The notes beneath the pieces were generated by a model that was not told the origin of the DNA, searched no databases, and was given only the letters and a program-made list of their open reading frames with translations. From Polytrichum commune (Eukaryota > Streptophyta > Polytrichopsida > Polytrichales > Polytrichaceae), in the NCBI GenBank assembly GCA_950295325.1, contig OX485808.1:38646527-38710526 (forward strand): a stretch of DNA of 64,000 bases, read 5' to 3'. Numbering within the stretch: the first letter of the stretch is position 1; the number at the start of each line of letters is the position of its first letter. This document shows positions 1 through 11,900 of this stretch, piece by piece. The position numbers and the translations under genes are program-made.

Positions 1-244
1 ATTGACATTCTTTGAATGTGCACACATACAGTGGAGAAAGATGTACAAAAATGTAGGTTCTACTCTGTAATCAAAATGAATGTGCTGCCTTGAATCTCCA
101 AAATGCATCCTATGCATTAGAGATGACTCATCAAGGTTGAGGGTTAGATAACTCAAGCATTTTATCCGCAAGTTATCATTCAATGTTGAAGCCTTGAGGC
201 AAAAATTAGTTTATACACTTAGTAAACCAATCACTTCAGGTTGA

Positions 245-2743
245 TTAGTCTTTCAAGAGTGCACATGTTGAGGCTGATCTCGGCAGGGGAGGGAGAGGAG
301 CCGTTGCAACTCCAGCAAGATTATTGCTGGAGCGGTTATACTTCATGTGACTCTTTACTAGCTGGCCAGCTGCCAGGGCAGACATAAGAGAAATCTCCCC
401 AGCCAACACTGTGGCTGCAACGATTCTTGCAAGTGATTGGGCATTTGCACCCGGAGATTCCAAATTAGCTCCTTTCACTCCTAGCAAATTCAAGCAAGCT
501 GCTTGTGATGCTAATTGAGTGCCACCACCGATTGTTCCTACCTGTAGAGGAACAAATGCACAATAATTTAGACACAGTGTGGCTCACAACCACAAATCCA
601 CAACTACATCAGTAAGAATATGGACAACATCCTAGAATCAGTTAAAACTTTTAAGATAGAGCGATGGGTTTGCAAAAATTACCTCAATTGAAGGCATGGT
701 AACAGACACGTGCAAGTCGCAACCACCATTAACAGCCTCCATCATGGTGATACACTGTGAACTCTCAACATTCTGAGCAGGATCTTGACCTGTTGCCATA
801 AAGACAGCAGTTACAATGTTGGATGCATGTGCATTGAAGCCTCCAACAGCCCCAGCCAGTGCAGATCCAGTGAGGTTCTTGATTGTGTTGAGCTCCACAA
901 GGGCAGACACTGAGGTTTTCAGAACCTTTCCAACAACTTCCCCCTTGAGGACTGCCTCACATACGACAGACTTGCCTCGCCCCTCTATCCAATTGACCGC
1001 TGTAGCTTTCTTGTCAGCACAGAAGTTACCTGAACGCATATCACAATAACACCAAGTTATTAATATATTTCATCAAAATAACATCTCAAGTATCAAAAAT
1101 TCAAACAGAAACAATGAGGATAAGCTCGCCAAAACCCTGCTCAAATCTTTGGAGAATGGGCAGGTTTCAAGATACTCTCATATAAGTAGTTGACAGAACA
1201 ATTAATCACCTACCAGAGACACTGATAGCCTCCATGTCAGGGAATACATGCTGCAGGTAGTCCAATACATTTTGCACACCCTTTGAGATCATATTCATTC
1301 CCATTGCATCACCAGTTGAAGCTTTGAATCGCAGAAAAATATTTCGTCCAGCCAGGTTACAAAAAATTCCTTGGAGCCTTGCAAAGCGACTAGTTCTGAT
1401 TCCAGACAGATCTACATGTCAGTAAAGTATTAATCCCATGTACTACTGGTAATCCAACTAACTTCCAGTTTTTGATGTCCAGTATCTTCTGATTGATTCA
1501 CAGCGCCTGAAAACAACATGCATGTAGCTAGGCACACAAACCAAACCTACAGCAAAACATCTGATGAACCCATCTCCTCTGCAAAATTCACCCTGTTTCA
1601 GAAAAATGGATTTTTACAAAAATGAAAATAAAAATGTATCATTGTGAAGGTGTGCACCATGTCAACTAAGGATGATGCTTATTCTGTAGCACATCTGGAC
1701 CAACCAGCATGGCTGAAACTTATGGGATTTCTTGAGATCTCTGTGGACTGGTCAAATGTGCTTCTGTGACCAGCTACATAGTAGCTTCAACTCATAAACA
1801 ACAGAGCGACAGAGACCCGTGGAATGATATGGAGTAGGTACCTGTTGAACATGTGTGAGATGTTTTCGAAATTGGCGGGATCTTCTAGGAAGAACTTCAG
1901 CTCTGCCGCACGTTTCGCAGATGGAAAGCGCACAACAGGTGCCCTGGTCATCCCGTCCTTGAGAAGTATGCTCGTAGCTCCACCAGACTGATAGATAGCC
2001 TTGCAACCCCGATTAGTGCTCGCCACCAGACATCCTTCAGTGGTGGCCATTGGAACGGTGAACTCCATCCCGTCAAGCAGAAGAGGACCCGCAACGCCCA
2101 CAGGGACTTGGATGAACCCAACAACCATCTCGCAGCATTGTCCCATGATCGTGTTATAGTCAAGTCCTGTCAGTGGGAGACCCTCCAGAGATCTTCCTGT
2201 GGTCAGCTCCACTGCCCTGCGTCTCACAGAAGTAGCTCGCAGACTATCACCAAGCTCTGTCTCTAATGAGTACGAAGGCACTGTTCCGGTGCTCACAGCA
2301 CGTGCAATGTCTTCATCTTCATTATCTCCCACTGTCCTACCCTTCAACTGCACCGGAGTCCTTACAACGTCCGGCTGCACTTGGCAATTTTGCCTGAGAT
2401 TCTCCCTTTCATCATCAGAGTCCCAAGACCCATCACCGCTTTTCCCGATGAAGTTTTGCACGTAGTCAATGCCGAAGAACCCAATCAGATAAATGAACGA
2501 CGAGAGCTGGGCAATAAGAGCCAGAATATCTCCGATATTCAGCATATGCAATGGCGCCGAGGTACGGATCTTGTCACGCCAACTTCGCATGAGGTAATAC
2601 GAAGCGGAAAAGAAAAGCACAATGAACACTTTGTTTGTCAGCCCAACAGGCAGCGGCAAGGCATCGGAGGCCAACGGTTTGCGCTCCTTGGGTCGCTGCT
2701 TAAGATCCTTGCTCCCGCCATTGAATGGCTGCACAGTCTTCAT
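245..2743 (-). CDS. HMGR: 3-hydroxy-3-methylglutaryl-CoA reductase, 4 exons
   Basis: This ER-membrane enzyme reduces HMG-CoA to mevalonate with NADPH, the committed step of cytosolic isoprenoid synthesis. Exons on the minus strand are 1842-2743, 1214-1395, 683-1029 and 245-541. All introns are GT-AG and the exons join in frame to 575 residues, normal for a plant enzyme. Two membrane spans lie near residues 35-52 and 72-95, followed by a variable acidic linker. The catalytic part shows TTEGCLVA (234-241), GDAMGMNM with Asp330, ADKKA with Lys368/369, TIGGGTQ (about 480-486) and the C-terminal catalytic His542 in [10 protein letters not shown]. The serines after that His match the SnRK1 phosphorylation site of plant HMGRs. 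An in-frame TGA 75 nt upstream, with no ATG between, supports the start. One oddity is EMVVGF at 205-210, where plants usually have EMPVGY. The gene looks intact. A partial copy lies at 7352-8545. Confidence 0.95.
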
Positions 2744-3225
2744 TTTTTTCTCTACAGCCGTACAAAAACCTCCACCTTTGCTGCAAACCCAACAAACACT
2801 TCGTTTCTTGCCTCCTCAACTCACTCGCTCACTAAACCACTAAGATCGGAAGATGCGACACTGCTAGAGGTGTCTCTGACGATGTAATAACCCCGTGCAA
2901 AGGAAAAGCTATGTTAAACCGTCAATATCCTGCAGACCCTCATGTGCGATCACAAGCAACACATCCAAAAACAGTGTTTCAATGCAGATCCAAGAAGGGC
3001 ATAGAACATGTAAGAGCCGCCCTTGTCTGTGCTTGGGTGCTCCCACCACCGAGCACAACGGGGCCGAAGTAAAGACCACCCACCAACATAAACCCTCACA
3101 AGCCTTAATACCCCGGCATTCGTGCAAACCTCCGTTTATTCTGTCGCCAGCACTATGCACTTCCGGCTTCTGCGCCTCCCCTCATTCCACAGTCGATCTG
3201 CGCACGCACCGCAAGAATCTGACAT

Positions 3226-4520
3226 CAAAAGACAGATAGATTCTCGACGCCAGCAACATGATTTCCACTCCTCAACTTAAACTAATTCCAACTTGCACAG
3301 ATCCCAACTTACAACAGCGGCTCACTTCTCTGTAATCACCAACCAGTCACATTACCTATTCCTAATTATCAAAATGCTTCCCGATCCGCCCTATTTACTG
3401 TAGATGAAGTAGGTCAAAGAAATGCGAGTTTTTTCCAGCGATTACAATTACGAGGGGCACTTTTCAGCACTCAGCTATAAAAAAAATTCTCACATGCCCC
3501 TCAATGCTACGTGCATATACCGCAAGCATGTGAAATCAAAACATAGATAGATTCTCGACGTTAGCACGATGCTTTCTACTCCTCAGTTTGCATAGATTTT
3601 ACTTGCAACAGCGGCTCACTATTCCATAATCAGGAGCTACCAATTACTTAGTTTTTATTACCAAACAGCATTCCAATCCACCTCGCCTATTTACTGTAGA
3701 TGAAGTAGGTCAAAGAAATACTGCCAGTTTCTTCAGCGATTAAAATTACGAGGCACATTCCACACTAATTAATGTTACATGTAAGAAACAATACCGTACA
3801 TACACCTCACTGCTATGCGCATACCCCACAAACATATGCCGTCAACTAGCACGGATCCTCAATGCCAGATTCTTTTCTACAATGACCAGAGAACATCAGC
3901 TCCTTCTCTCCATTACCTAATCGATTTTCATCCGGCTAAGTACTGTGAATGAAGTGGAGACAGGGTAACCGACTTCAGCAAACATCATTACAATTACGAG
4001 GCTCAAGATTTTCACGCAAGCACATCACTCGCTGCCATTCGCATGCTTAGACTGCAAGCATATTTTACGTAAGTAAGTGATCCTCAGAACTTTCTACTTT
4101 TCAATCACCAACATCATCAGCACTAAGTTACTTATCATAACCGAGTTACTACCTAACCCGCATATTAATCCACTGCGGATAAAGTAGGTCGCAGAATGAG
4201 ACCAAATTCTTCACGAAATTACACATCTACAAATACGAGGCTCAAGTTCTCCACACCTCAGGTACGAAAGTAAACAACAATGCCACACACTACTTACATA
4301 CACCGCAGGCATCATTATCATCATCATCAACATAACAACTTAATCCTCGATCCCATGACACTTTCTACTTTTCACCACAAACATCAGTTCACTCACAAAT
4401 AGCAGAATTATCCACCACCTAATCCGGTTTCATTCCGCCTCAATAGATCGAGAATGAATCCACCATGTTAGCAAAAACCGCGTCACACAACATGAACTTA
4501 CATTCCTAATAGAACCTGGG
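3226..4520. repeat. Degenerate tandem array upstream of HMGR
   Basis: About five diverged head-to-tail units of roughly 310, 308, 231, 244 and 207 bp start near 3226, 3531, 3839, 4070 and 4314. Each has the same order of blocks: a 'gat(c/t)ctcga' block, a 'tttctac' block, a 'tactgtagatgaagtagg' block (clearest at 3390 and 3690) and an 'attacgaggc' block. The first two units are the most alike. The array begins about 480 bp upstream of the HMGR start codon, so it lies in the promoter or 5' leader. No coding capacity was seen. A regulatory role is inference from position only. Confidence 0.7.
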
Positions 4521-4549
4521 ATTCACTCTACATAGTAAAAGACTCCCGC

Positions 4550-4945
4550 TGATGGAAGAATTAAGTTACGCCGAAAAAATGACGAGCCTGCCAGCTCTTC
4601 GAGCATGACCAAATCCTGGTGAGCGTTAAAAAGGTGACGAAGGAGCCACCGACCTCCACCACACAAGTTACGAGCATCGGAAGGATCGTGGCTGTCAGGC
4701 CGTTGCTGCCAGGCCTTTGCTGCCGTGGCAGGAATGGTGGAGCCCAGATGGGAAATTACTACGTGAAAGCAAGCGATTGAAGGAGAAGGGGTTGGGAAAT
4801 ACCCTAATAATCAGACATCATCGAGACTCGGAAGGCGATGATGGCCATGGCGATCGATCGTCGTGAAAGCACGCTCTCTGCGAGAAGCCCCAAACCCTAA
4901 CTGTGTTAGAGAGAGAGAGAGAAAGAGCGCGCGCGTGTTAAGTTA
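4550..4945. promoter_or_regulatory. GC-richer segment with telo-box and GA tract
   Basis: This stretch is more GC-rich than its surroundings. It contains a telo-box (AAACCCTAA, 4892-4900) followed by a GA dinucleotide run and a short GC alternation (4909-4937). Such motifs are common in plant promoters and 5' leaders. It lies about 2.1 kb upstream of the HMGR start and could be a distal promoter or a first leader exon. No transcript start can be fixed from sequence alone. Confidence 0.35.
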
Positions 4946-5573
4946 CTATTATTAATAAGCTTCAATGGGATGAAGAAGTTACATTGGATTTACCTTGGGG
5001 GAGCAATTTTCCAAAGGTGGAGCAAAGTAAGTTATTACTACATGGTGCTTTGAATTTTGGCACACAAAAAAGGCGACAATTGAGAGATTTTGTTAATGGA
5101 AATTATGATCTCTCAAGAAGAAATGTAAGTTAGTATGTGATTTGATGAAAGCACATGGGTTTTGTTTCATTAAATCTATCAAGAGAGGGATAGTAAAAAC
5201 ATGCTCCCTGTAGGTTTGTTGTTAATTCATCTCAATTTAAGCTCGTTAGAATTGGTGATCTTGATTTAGGGATTTTTTTTAATTTAAATAGTTTTTCCAT
5301 GTTGTATAATAATAATCAACGTTTTCACCCTTCAAATCCCCAGGTTCACCCTCCCCTTTAGTAGGTGTTGTGAACATTCACCCAAAACACAAAAGATTTG
5401 AGAGTTACTACACTAAATATGATATTTAGTGTCATGTAGTATTTTATGTCACTATGGTAACTTTCTAGATGACATGTCTTATGAATGTGTGTACAAATAG
5501 TGTCATGGATGATGGATGAGTTCATCCATTGGTCAAAACCCTACCTTCTCTTGTCAACAACTTGTGACGAAAC

Positions 5574-5832
5574 TGTTGTGATTGGAATGCCAACGCACCA
5601 ATCTAGAGATCCCCTTCATTAATAAGTAGATGAACGTATCATTAATGAGAGGATCCAGGGTTGAGGAAGGATGCACCACCCTAGTAGATACTAATAGGTA
5701 GTAGCACGTGTCAGCTCATTAAGACAACCCATGTCATACTTTACATAAATTGTACCTCCCGCCTCTCTTGGTGTGTGGAGAATTCTATCTACTCTTGTCT
5801 ATCTTTGTACTACCTATCTTTTCTTCACAACA
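5574..5832 (+). repeat. 5' LTR of Copia element
   Basis: It is 259 bp, starts TGTTGTGATTGG and ends CACAACA, and aligns over its full length to 12421-12680. No standard TGGTATCAGAGC primer site follows. Instead 'gttatcaacac' directly follows the LTR end, resembling the internal initiator-tRNA site used by some Copia lineages (inference). Confidence 0.92.
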
Positions 5833-5929
5833 AGTTATCAACACTTTCGCTCTCTTGCACTCCTTCAATTTCTCTTTTCTTCACAACACGTTATCAACAC
5901 TTTCGCTCTCTTGCACTCCTTCAATTTCT
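5818..5929. repeat. 56-bp tandem duplication across LTR end and primer site
   Basis: Units 5818-5873 and 5874-5929 differ at one base (caacaag versus caacacg). Each contains the last bases of the LTR plus the adjacent primer-site-like sequence, so the LTR/primer junction exists twice. Confidence 0.9.
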
Positions 5930-6024
5930 TTCGATTCTAGTCTGCAACCCTGATAGTCCGATAGTCTGATAGCTTGAATTTGTTCGACACTATTTGAATA
6001 TGCTTGAGTTTACTTGAATATGAT

Positions 6025-6434
6025 CACGGGGGATCACTCCATTGTCAAGTTGAACACCACGTGCGACTAAAAAAAATCTTCTTTTGGTAAGTTGCACCAC
6101 CAAAATGGGTCAAATTTTTATCAAATTTTTTTCATGAGTAGATATACACAATACCTATGACATAGTTAAAAGTGGTAACTAAATTTGATGATTTGTTTTT
6201 TTCATAAAACATACCGTTTCTAACTAGAATGACACAGAATTGAACTAAAACAATTACTAAAAAAAAAAAAAAAAGACGAAATTTAAAAAATATATATACA
6301 AAAGATACTATCAATGGTTATGTATATGTAGAAAAAATATCATAAATTTTAAAATTATATATGGCATGTAATATAGGGGTAACAAACTTTGTCCGCACGT
6401 GGTGTCAACTTGACAATGAAGTGACCTCCCCGTG
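6025..6434. mobile_element. TIR element (MITE-like) in the Copia leader
   Basis: The ends are inverted copies over about 43 bp: CACGGGGGATCACTCC at 6025 and its complement ending CTCCCCGTG at 6434. The flanks AATATGAT (6017-6024) and AATCTGAT (6435-6442) form an 8-bp target-site duplication with one mismatch. An 8-bp duplication and a CA start suggest a non-autonomous hAT-like element. The inside is AT-rich and non-coding. Confidence 0.8.
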
Positions 6435-6438
6435 AATC

Positions 6439-6505
6439 TGATTGAGTTTGCTTAAGCCTGATTGAGTCTGCTTAAGCTTGATTGAGTCTGATTGAGTCTA
6501 TTTGC
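6439..6505. repeat. Short tandem repeats, unit about 20 bp
   Basis: The phrase tgattgagtctgcttaagc is repeated with small changes four times directly after the TIR element, within the untranslated leader of the Copia. Confidence 0.6.
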
Positions 6506-7327
6506 TACTGGTTTGAGTTTAATGCTTTCAGACAGCCCTTAGATAGTCTCGAGTTCATAGTTCTTAGATAAAAACTATCTGCTAGCTTATATCAGAATGC
6601 TTGAGTTCTAAAACACTTAGGCAGCCCTTAGATAATTTGAGTTTCTTAAACAACTGAAAAAACCCTTGCTGTCCGAACGCCGAAGTTCTCTTTTCTTTAT
6701 GCATCCTTGCTATTGCAGTATCTGTTATACATGATATATATGCTGCATCAATATCGCATCTGATAAGTATATAGTTGTATGTATCATAGTACAGTCGAAT
6801 ATGTCTTTTATTGTAATTACATTTGCATCTGATTACATCTAATTCTACTCTTTACCTCCATTAAAAAACTTCTCTCTTCTATGGCACCACGCCGAATATT
6901 ACAGAATTTAAATAGTCCCATAGTAATGGCTACACAGAGTTCCTTTCTCGAACCTCGCCTCCAACTTTTATTCTTCACTGCTCTAAATTCTGATGGTTCT
7001 AATTTTTTGGAGTAGCTGAATGATGCCAAGACCGTCATCTCTGCTGAAGACTTAGTGAATACTTTGAGTGTTGAAGGAGCCGCTGACCTTCCACCTGTAT
7101 GTAAATGAAAAGCTCCAATGATTCTGCGCCGACATCTCGATCCCTCACTCTGATTGCAGTACATCCAGGTCGATTATCCAACTGACCTTTGGAGTCAACT
7201 GCATGCATGTTTTCATCATCAACAAACTTTTTTTCAACCTCGAGCTCGCATCGATTGGATTAAATCTCAGGGTGCTGAATTTCTTTGATTTTGTTTCCTT
7301 CAACTCCGAAGCTTCATCGCATCACAG

Positions 7328-7352
7328 CCCTAAACCCTAAACCCTAAACCCT
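7328..7352. repeat. Plant telomere-type repeats at insertion junction
   Basis: (CCCTAAA)3 plus CCCT, 25 nt, lies exactly between the last recognisable gag sequence and the first base of the HMGR-derived segment. Neither the HMGR source locus (around 176) nor a normal gag would supply it. It may be filler from break repair, or captured promoter telo-box sequence. Confidence 0.85.
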
Positions 7353-8545
7353 CATTTAATGTTGAAGCCTTGAGGCAAAAATTAGTTTATACACTTAGTA
7401 AACCAATCACTTCAGGTTGATTAGTCTTTCAAGAGTGCACATGTTGAGGCTGATCTCGGCAGGGGAGGGAGAGGAGCCGTTGCAACTCCAGCAAGATTAT
7501 TGCTGGAGCGGTTATACTTCATGTGACTCTTTACTAGCTAGCCAGCTGCCAGGGCAGACATAAGAGAAATCTCCCCGGCCAACACTGTGGCTGCAACGAT
7601 TCTTGCAAGTGATTGGGCATTTGCACCCGGAGATTCCAAATTAGCTCCTTTCACTCCTAGCAAGTTCAAGCAAGCTGCTTGTGATGCTAATTGAGTGCCA
7701 CCACCGATTGTTCCTACCTGTAGAGGAACAAATGCACAATAATTCAGACACAATGTGGCTCACAACCACAAATCCCCAACTACATCAGTAAGAATATGGA
7801 CGACATCCTAGAATCAGTTAAAACCTTTAAGATAGAGCAATGGGTTTGCAAAAAGTACCTCAATTGAAGGCATGGTAACAGACACGTGCAAGTCGCAACC
7901 ACCATCAACAGCCTCCATCATGGTGATACACTGTGAACTCTCAACATTCTGAGCAGGATCTTGACCTGTTGCCATAAAGACAGCAGTTACAATGTTGGAT
8001 GCATGTGCATTGAAACCTCCAACAGCCCCAGCAAGTGCAGATCCAGTAAGGTTCTTGATTGTGTTGAGCTCCACAAGGGCAGGCACTGAGGTTTTCAGAA
8101 CCTTTCCAACAACTTCCCCCTTGAGAACTGCCTCACATACGACAGACTTGCCTCGCCCCTCTATCCAATTAACCGCTGTAGCTTTCTTGTCAGCACAGAA
8201 GTTACCTGAACACATATCACAATAACACCAAGTTATTAATATATTCCTTGCATCATCAAAATAACATCTCAAGTATCAAAAATTCAAACAGAAACAATGA
8301 GGATAAGCTCGCCAAAACCCTGCTCAAATCTTTGGAGAATGGGCAGGTTTCAAGATACTCTCATATAAGTAGTTGACAGAACAATTAATCACCTACCCGA
8401 GACACTGATAGCCTCCATGTCAGGGAATACATGCTGCAGGTAGTCCAATACATTTTGCACACCCTTTGAGATCTTATGCATTCCCATTGCATCACCAGTT
8501 GAAGCTTTGAATCGCAGAAAAATATTTCGTCCAGCCTGGTTACAA
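7352..8545 (-). pseudogene. Partial HMG-CoA reductase copy with introns
   Basis: This segment matches 176-1362 almost end to end: most of exon 2, exon 3, exon 4, two introns and the 3' flank. I count about 25 substitutions and one 7-bp indel, so about 98% identity. It lacks exon 1 (membrane domain, TTEGCLVA) and the start of exon 2. In exon 4 a CAG codon (AAGQLVK) is TAG, so the reading frame would end before the catalytic His. It lies antisense to the Copia gag it interrupts. It cannot encode a working reductase. Retained introns show that a spliced mRNA was not the template, though an antisense read-through RNA or DNA copying would both keep them. Confidence 0.93.
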
Positions 8546-8929
8546 CTATATTGTGTAGTATTATAGGAACATGAAATTCAACTTACATTTCATGTCTCAT
8601 CTTCTCCTTGCACAGAAACATCAGCAGTTGTTGCTCAAGAATGCTGAGGCATGTCCAACTCGAGAAGTTCATGCAACTGCACATGTAGCTTGAGAGTTTT
8701 ACTCGACCGCACTTACATTACCTGAGGTGCATGCTGCCGAAACATTACCCCACGCGGTTCTTCTCAAAAATATTTTTTCAGGCCTTCCAGGTATGTGGCA
8801 TGGGGAACACACTATAAGCCTAAATCTTTTTTTACCCATGTCAGTGAAGGGTATTTGTCACAAATGCGGGAAAAAAAATTTATTTTGCTAGAGAATGTCG
8901 GGCTTCATCTTACATCGTACAAATGTATA

Positions 8930-11900
8930 AGGAATTGCAGAAACTCCGTAACCGGACTAGGAAAAACTACACTTTTGATATACATTCAGCCTCTAACTCG
9001 GATGTCGAAAACTACATAACTTTCAGTGGTCAGATTACACCAAACCCGTATGTACCTCTCCTAGACAGTGCATCTATCCATATTATACTTACAAATCCAA
9101 AGTTCTTTAATTTTCCAGTTAGGCAGACATCATGGTAGCATTATAAAATTATTATAATGGCTGGAAGCCGAAATATTAAATTTCGGGAGGGATGGACAAC
9201 GATAATTCCGCTTAGGAGATTCTCCTTCGTGTGTAATAGAGCAATGTATGCTCCAGATGCTCATTTTAGCCCGATCAACTACTGAAACTTATGAGCAAGT
9301 GAAAATATGTTTCCACTGCGCTAGAAAATAATGAAGAGGTTCTGGAACTCAGACAAAGGCAAAAATTCCTTGTCACCGCATATGCGGAAAACAACGGCTT
9401 ATACGAGATTGTAATAAAACCAATAATAATTAGTCCCACCTCACTGACAAATGCGGAAGAAGTGTGTCTGGTAGCTTGGACAGAGGGTCCTAAATTTAAA
9501 AGCCTCAACTTGCCGATGAATATATTTGTTGATAATACTATCAAGCCTAATTTATGGCACAAAAGGTTGGGACATCGAGGCATGACGGTCTTTCGCCGGA
9601 TGCTACCCCTTACAACGGGCCATAATTTGAATACTTCAGATGCCTTCAATACTTATGATTCTATCGTCTGTATTCAAGGCAACTTCATCCAAATGACAAC
9701 TTCCTACTAAGTTATCCCCACCTCTCCATCGTCTTCATGGTGACATTAGTAATTCCATTAATCCCTCTCAGATATTTTTCGTTACTATTTTGTCTTGATT
9801 GACATCTTAAGGAGTCATGTTGAAGTCTCGGAGTCCCCACTTCCCAACCGAAATATGGTCTTTCCTAAATTCCTTGCTATCATGTTAGGATATTGTAACA
9901 ATTTTCCAGATTATCCGATTAAATACCTACGTATGTATAATGCTCAAGAGTTTAGATCTCATCTTTTTTATGATTTATTGTACCGCCGCGGGAATTTCAT
10001 TGACATGTTATGTCTTTTATGAGTACTCTCAGAATGGATTAGCTAAGGTTTGTATTAAAAATATTCAGCTCGTTACTATACCTCTTTTTTCCATGCTTCC
10101 TTCCTCTTTTTGGGGTCATGTTGTTTTACATCCAGCCGCATTACTAAGGTTACGTCCAACCTTACTGAATGTTTAAACTCCACATAAACTCTTTTATGGC
10201 TCAACTCCAGATGTATCTCACATTCGTATTTTTGTATGGCAAGTCTAAATACCTATACCCGAACCTAAAAGACATACAATCCGCCCACACTGCTAAAAAT
10301 GTATATACATAGGATTTTATTCTCCTTTAATTGTACGCTACCTTATTTTTTCAACCGGGTGTCTCTTTAAGACTAGATTTGCAAATTACAAGTTTATAGA
10401 GACAAATTTTCCGCGTATATTATCTTCTTCATTTCTTTTACCCCTTATATTTACCACTCGGGAGACTCTGACTTTTAATCCAAACCTCCTTACATCCCTC
10501 CCCAACACTGAAATAACAAAGCTACTTCATCTTAAAATCATGACAAAAAATATACTTGATGGTCTCATCGGGCTCTCGTATTGTTAGAAACCCTCTCATT
10601 GGTACGGACAATATTTTACCCCATAAACGACCCGCACCCGCACTTACTATTCTTCGAAAGAATCCAAAATCTCATGCATTATTTACCTCTGAAATATAAC
10701 CATAACCATATGATTATGATCCCACCTCTTTGGCTGAAGCCCAATCCTGATCGGATTGGCCTAAGTGGCAAACTGCTTTAGAGATAAAGTATGCATCCTT
10801 ACGTAAGCATCAAATGTTTGGCTCTCTTTCTACAGTTTTACAAAAGTCATCGATTGGTCATAAATTTATTTTCACATGAAAGATTGATGCACGAGACAAT
10901 ACCATTCGTTATAAAGTACAATTGGTAGCATAAAGTTTTCTCTCAAAGACTAGGGGTTGATTTTGATTAAACGACTCTCCTGTTATGGATACAATCTCCT
11001 TCTGATTTCTTCTTGCTCTTACAATCCAATTGTCACTTCATATATACTTACTTGATGTTGTTACTACAAATTTACATAGTATTTTGGATACCACCCACTC
11101 TCTTTCACCGCCACCTGGTTTTCTTCTTCATATTTCATCTCCTACTTCTGGTAGGTACACTGGCCTTAAGATACTCAAGGCATTATACGGCCTTAGATAA
11201 GTTGGTCGTACATGGTATCATCACATCTGTAATTTTTTTTATTTCTAAAGGTTTTAGAATTAACTCTACCCTCCACTGCATTTTTATTTACTCTACCTCT
11301 GTTGGATTTGTAATTATAGCGGTTTATGTTAATGATCTTAATGTTATTGATACATTTAATCTTTGCCAATATACTCATAAATTGCTAACCCAACACTTCG
11401 ACATGAAACTTCTAGGCAAAACCATTTTTTTTTGTCTTGGTCTTTATATCCACCATCTTCTTGATGGTAGTATCTTACTACATCAGCAAGCCTATATCCA
11501 GAAACTACTTAAAACTTTTAATATGGACCAAGCCTATACATTATCCGCTCCTATGATTGGACGTAGTAAGATCCGTGATGACATTTATCACCCTTGTGAG
11601 GAAGAAGAGGAGATAGTAAATAAATCCAAATACCTCACTACATTTGGAGCATTTACATGCCTTACCACTCATACAAGGCCATGTATTACTTTTACCACAA
11701 GCATTTTGACAAGGCACAGTCAAAAACCAACTATAAGACACTAGAATGAAGTGAAGCATTTGATGCGATACTTGCGTAGTACTGAAGACCTTGGACTACA
11801 CTACAAGAAGATTGAAAATCCAAAAATTACAGGATTTGCATATTTAGGATTCAAAACTGACGAGGTTGGAGGAAAATCACAAAGATGGGTTCATTTTTCT

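Larger units (their letters stand above)
6881..8960 (+). pseudogene. Copia gag pseudogene, interrupted by HMGR segment
   Basis: A Copia gag reads from an ATG at 6881 (MAPRRILQNL...) through LWSQLHACFHHQQTF to FNSE near 7320. It resumes at about 8550 with [36 protein letters not shown] and ends in a zinc-knuckle remnant, CHKCGKKNLFCREC. The HMGR-derived block 7352-8545 sits between the halves. From the usual spacing about 30 codons of gag seem to be missing at the break (inference). Three in-frame stops before the break sit where Trp or Arg is expected, consistent with C-to-T or G-to-A decay. Confidence 0.75.

Noticed and set aside
2381-3239. Plus-strand open frames opposite and upstream of HMGR
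   Set aside because: The first is a shadow of HMGR exon 1; the second has no domain and lies in the leader.
7352-8545. A second functional HMG-CoA reductase gene
   Set aside because: It lacks exon 1 and part of exon 2, has a premature TAG in exon 4 and lies inside a retrotransposon.
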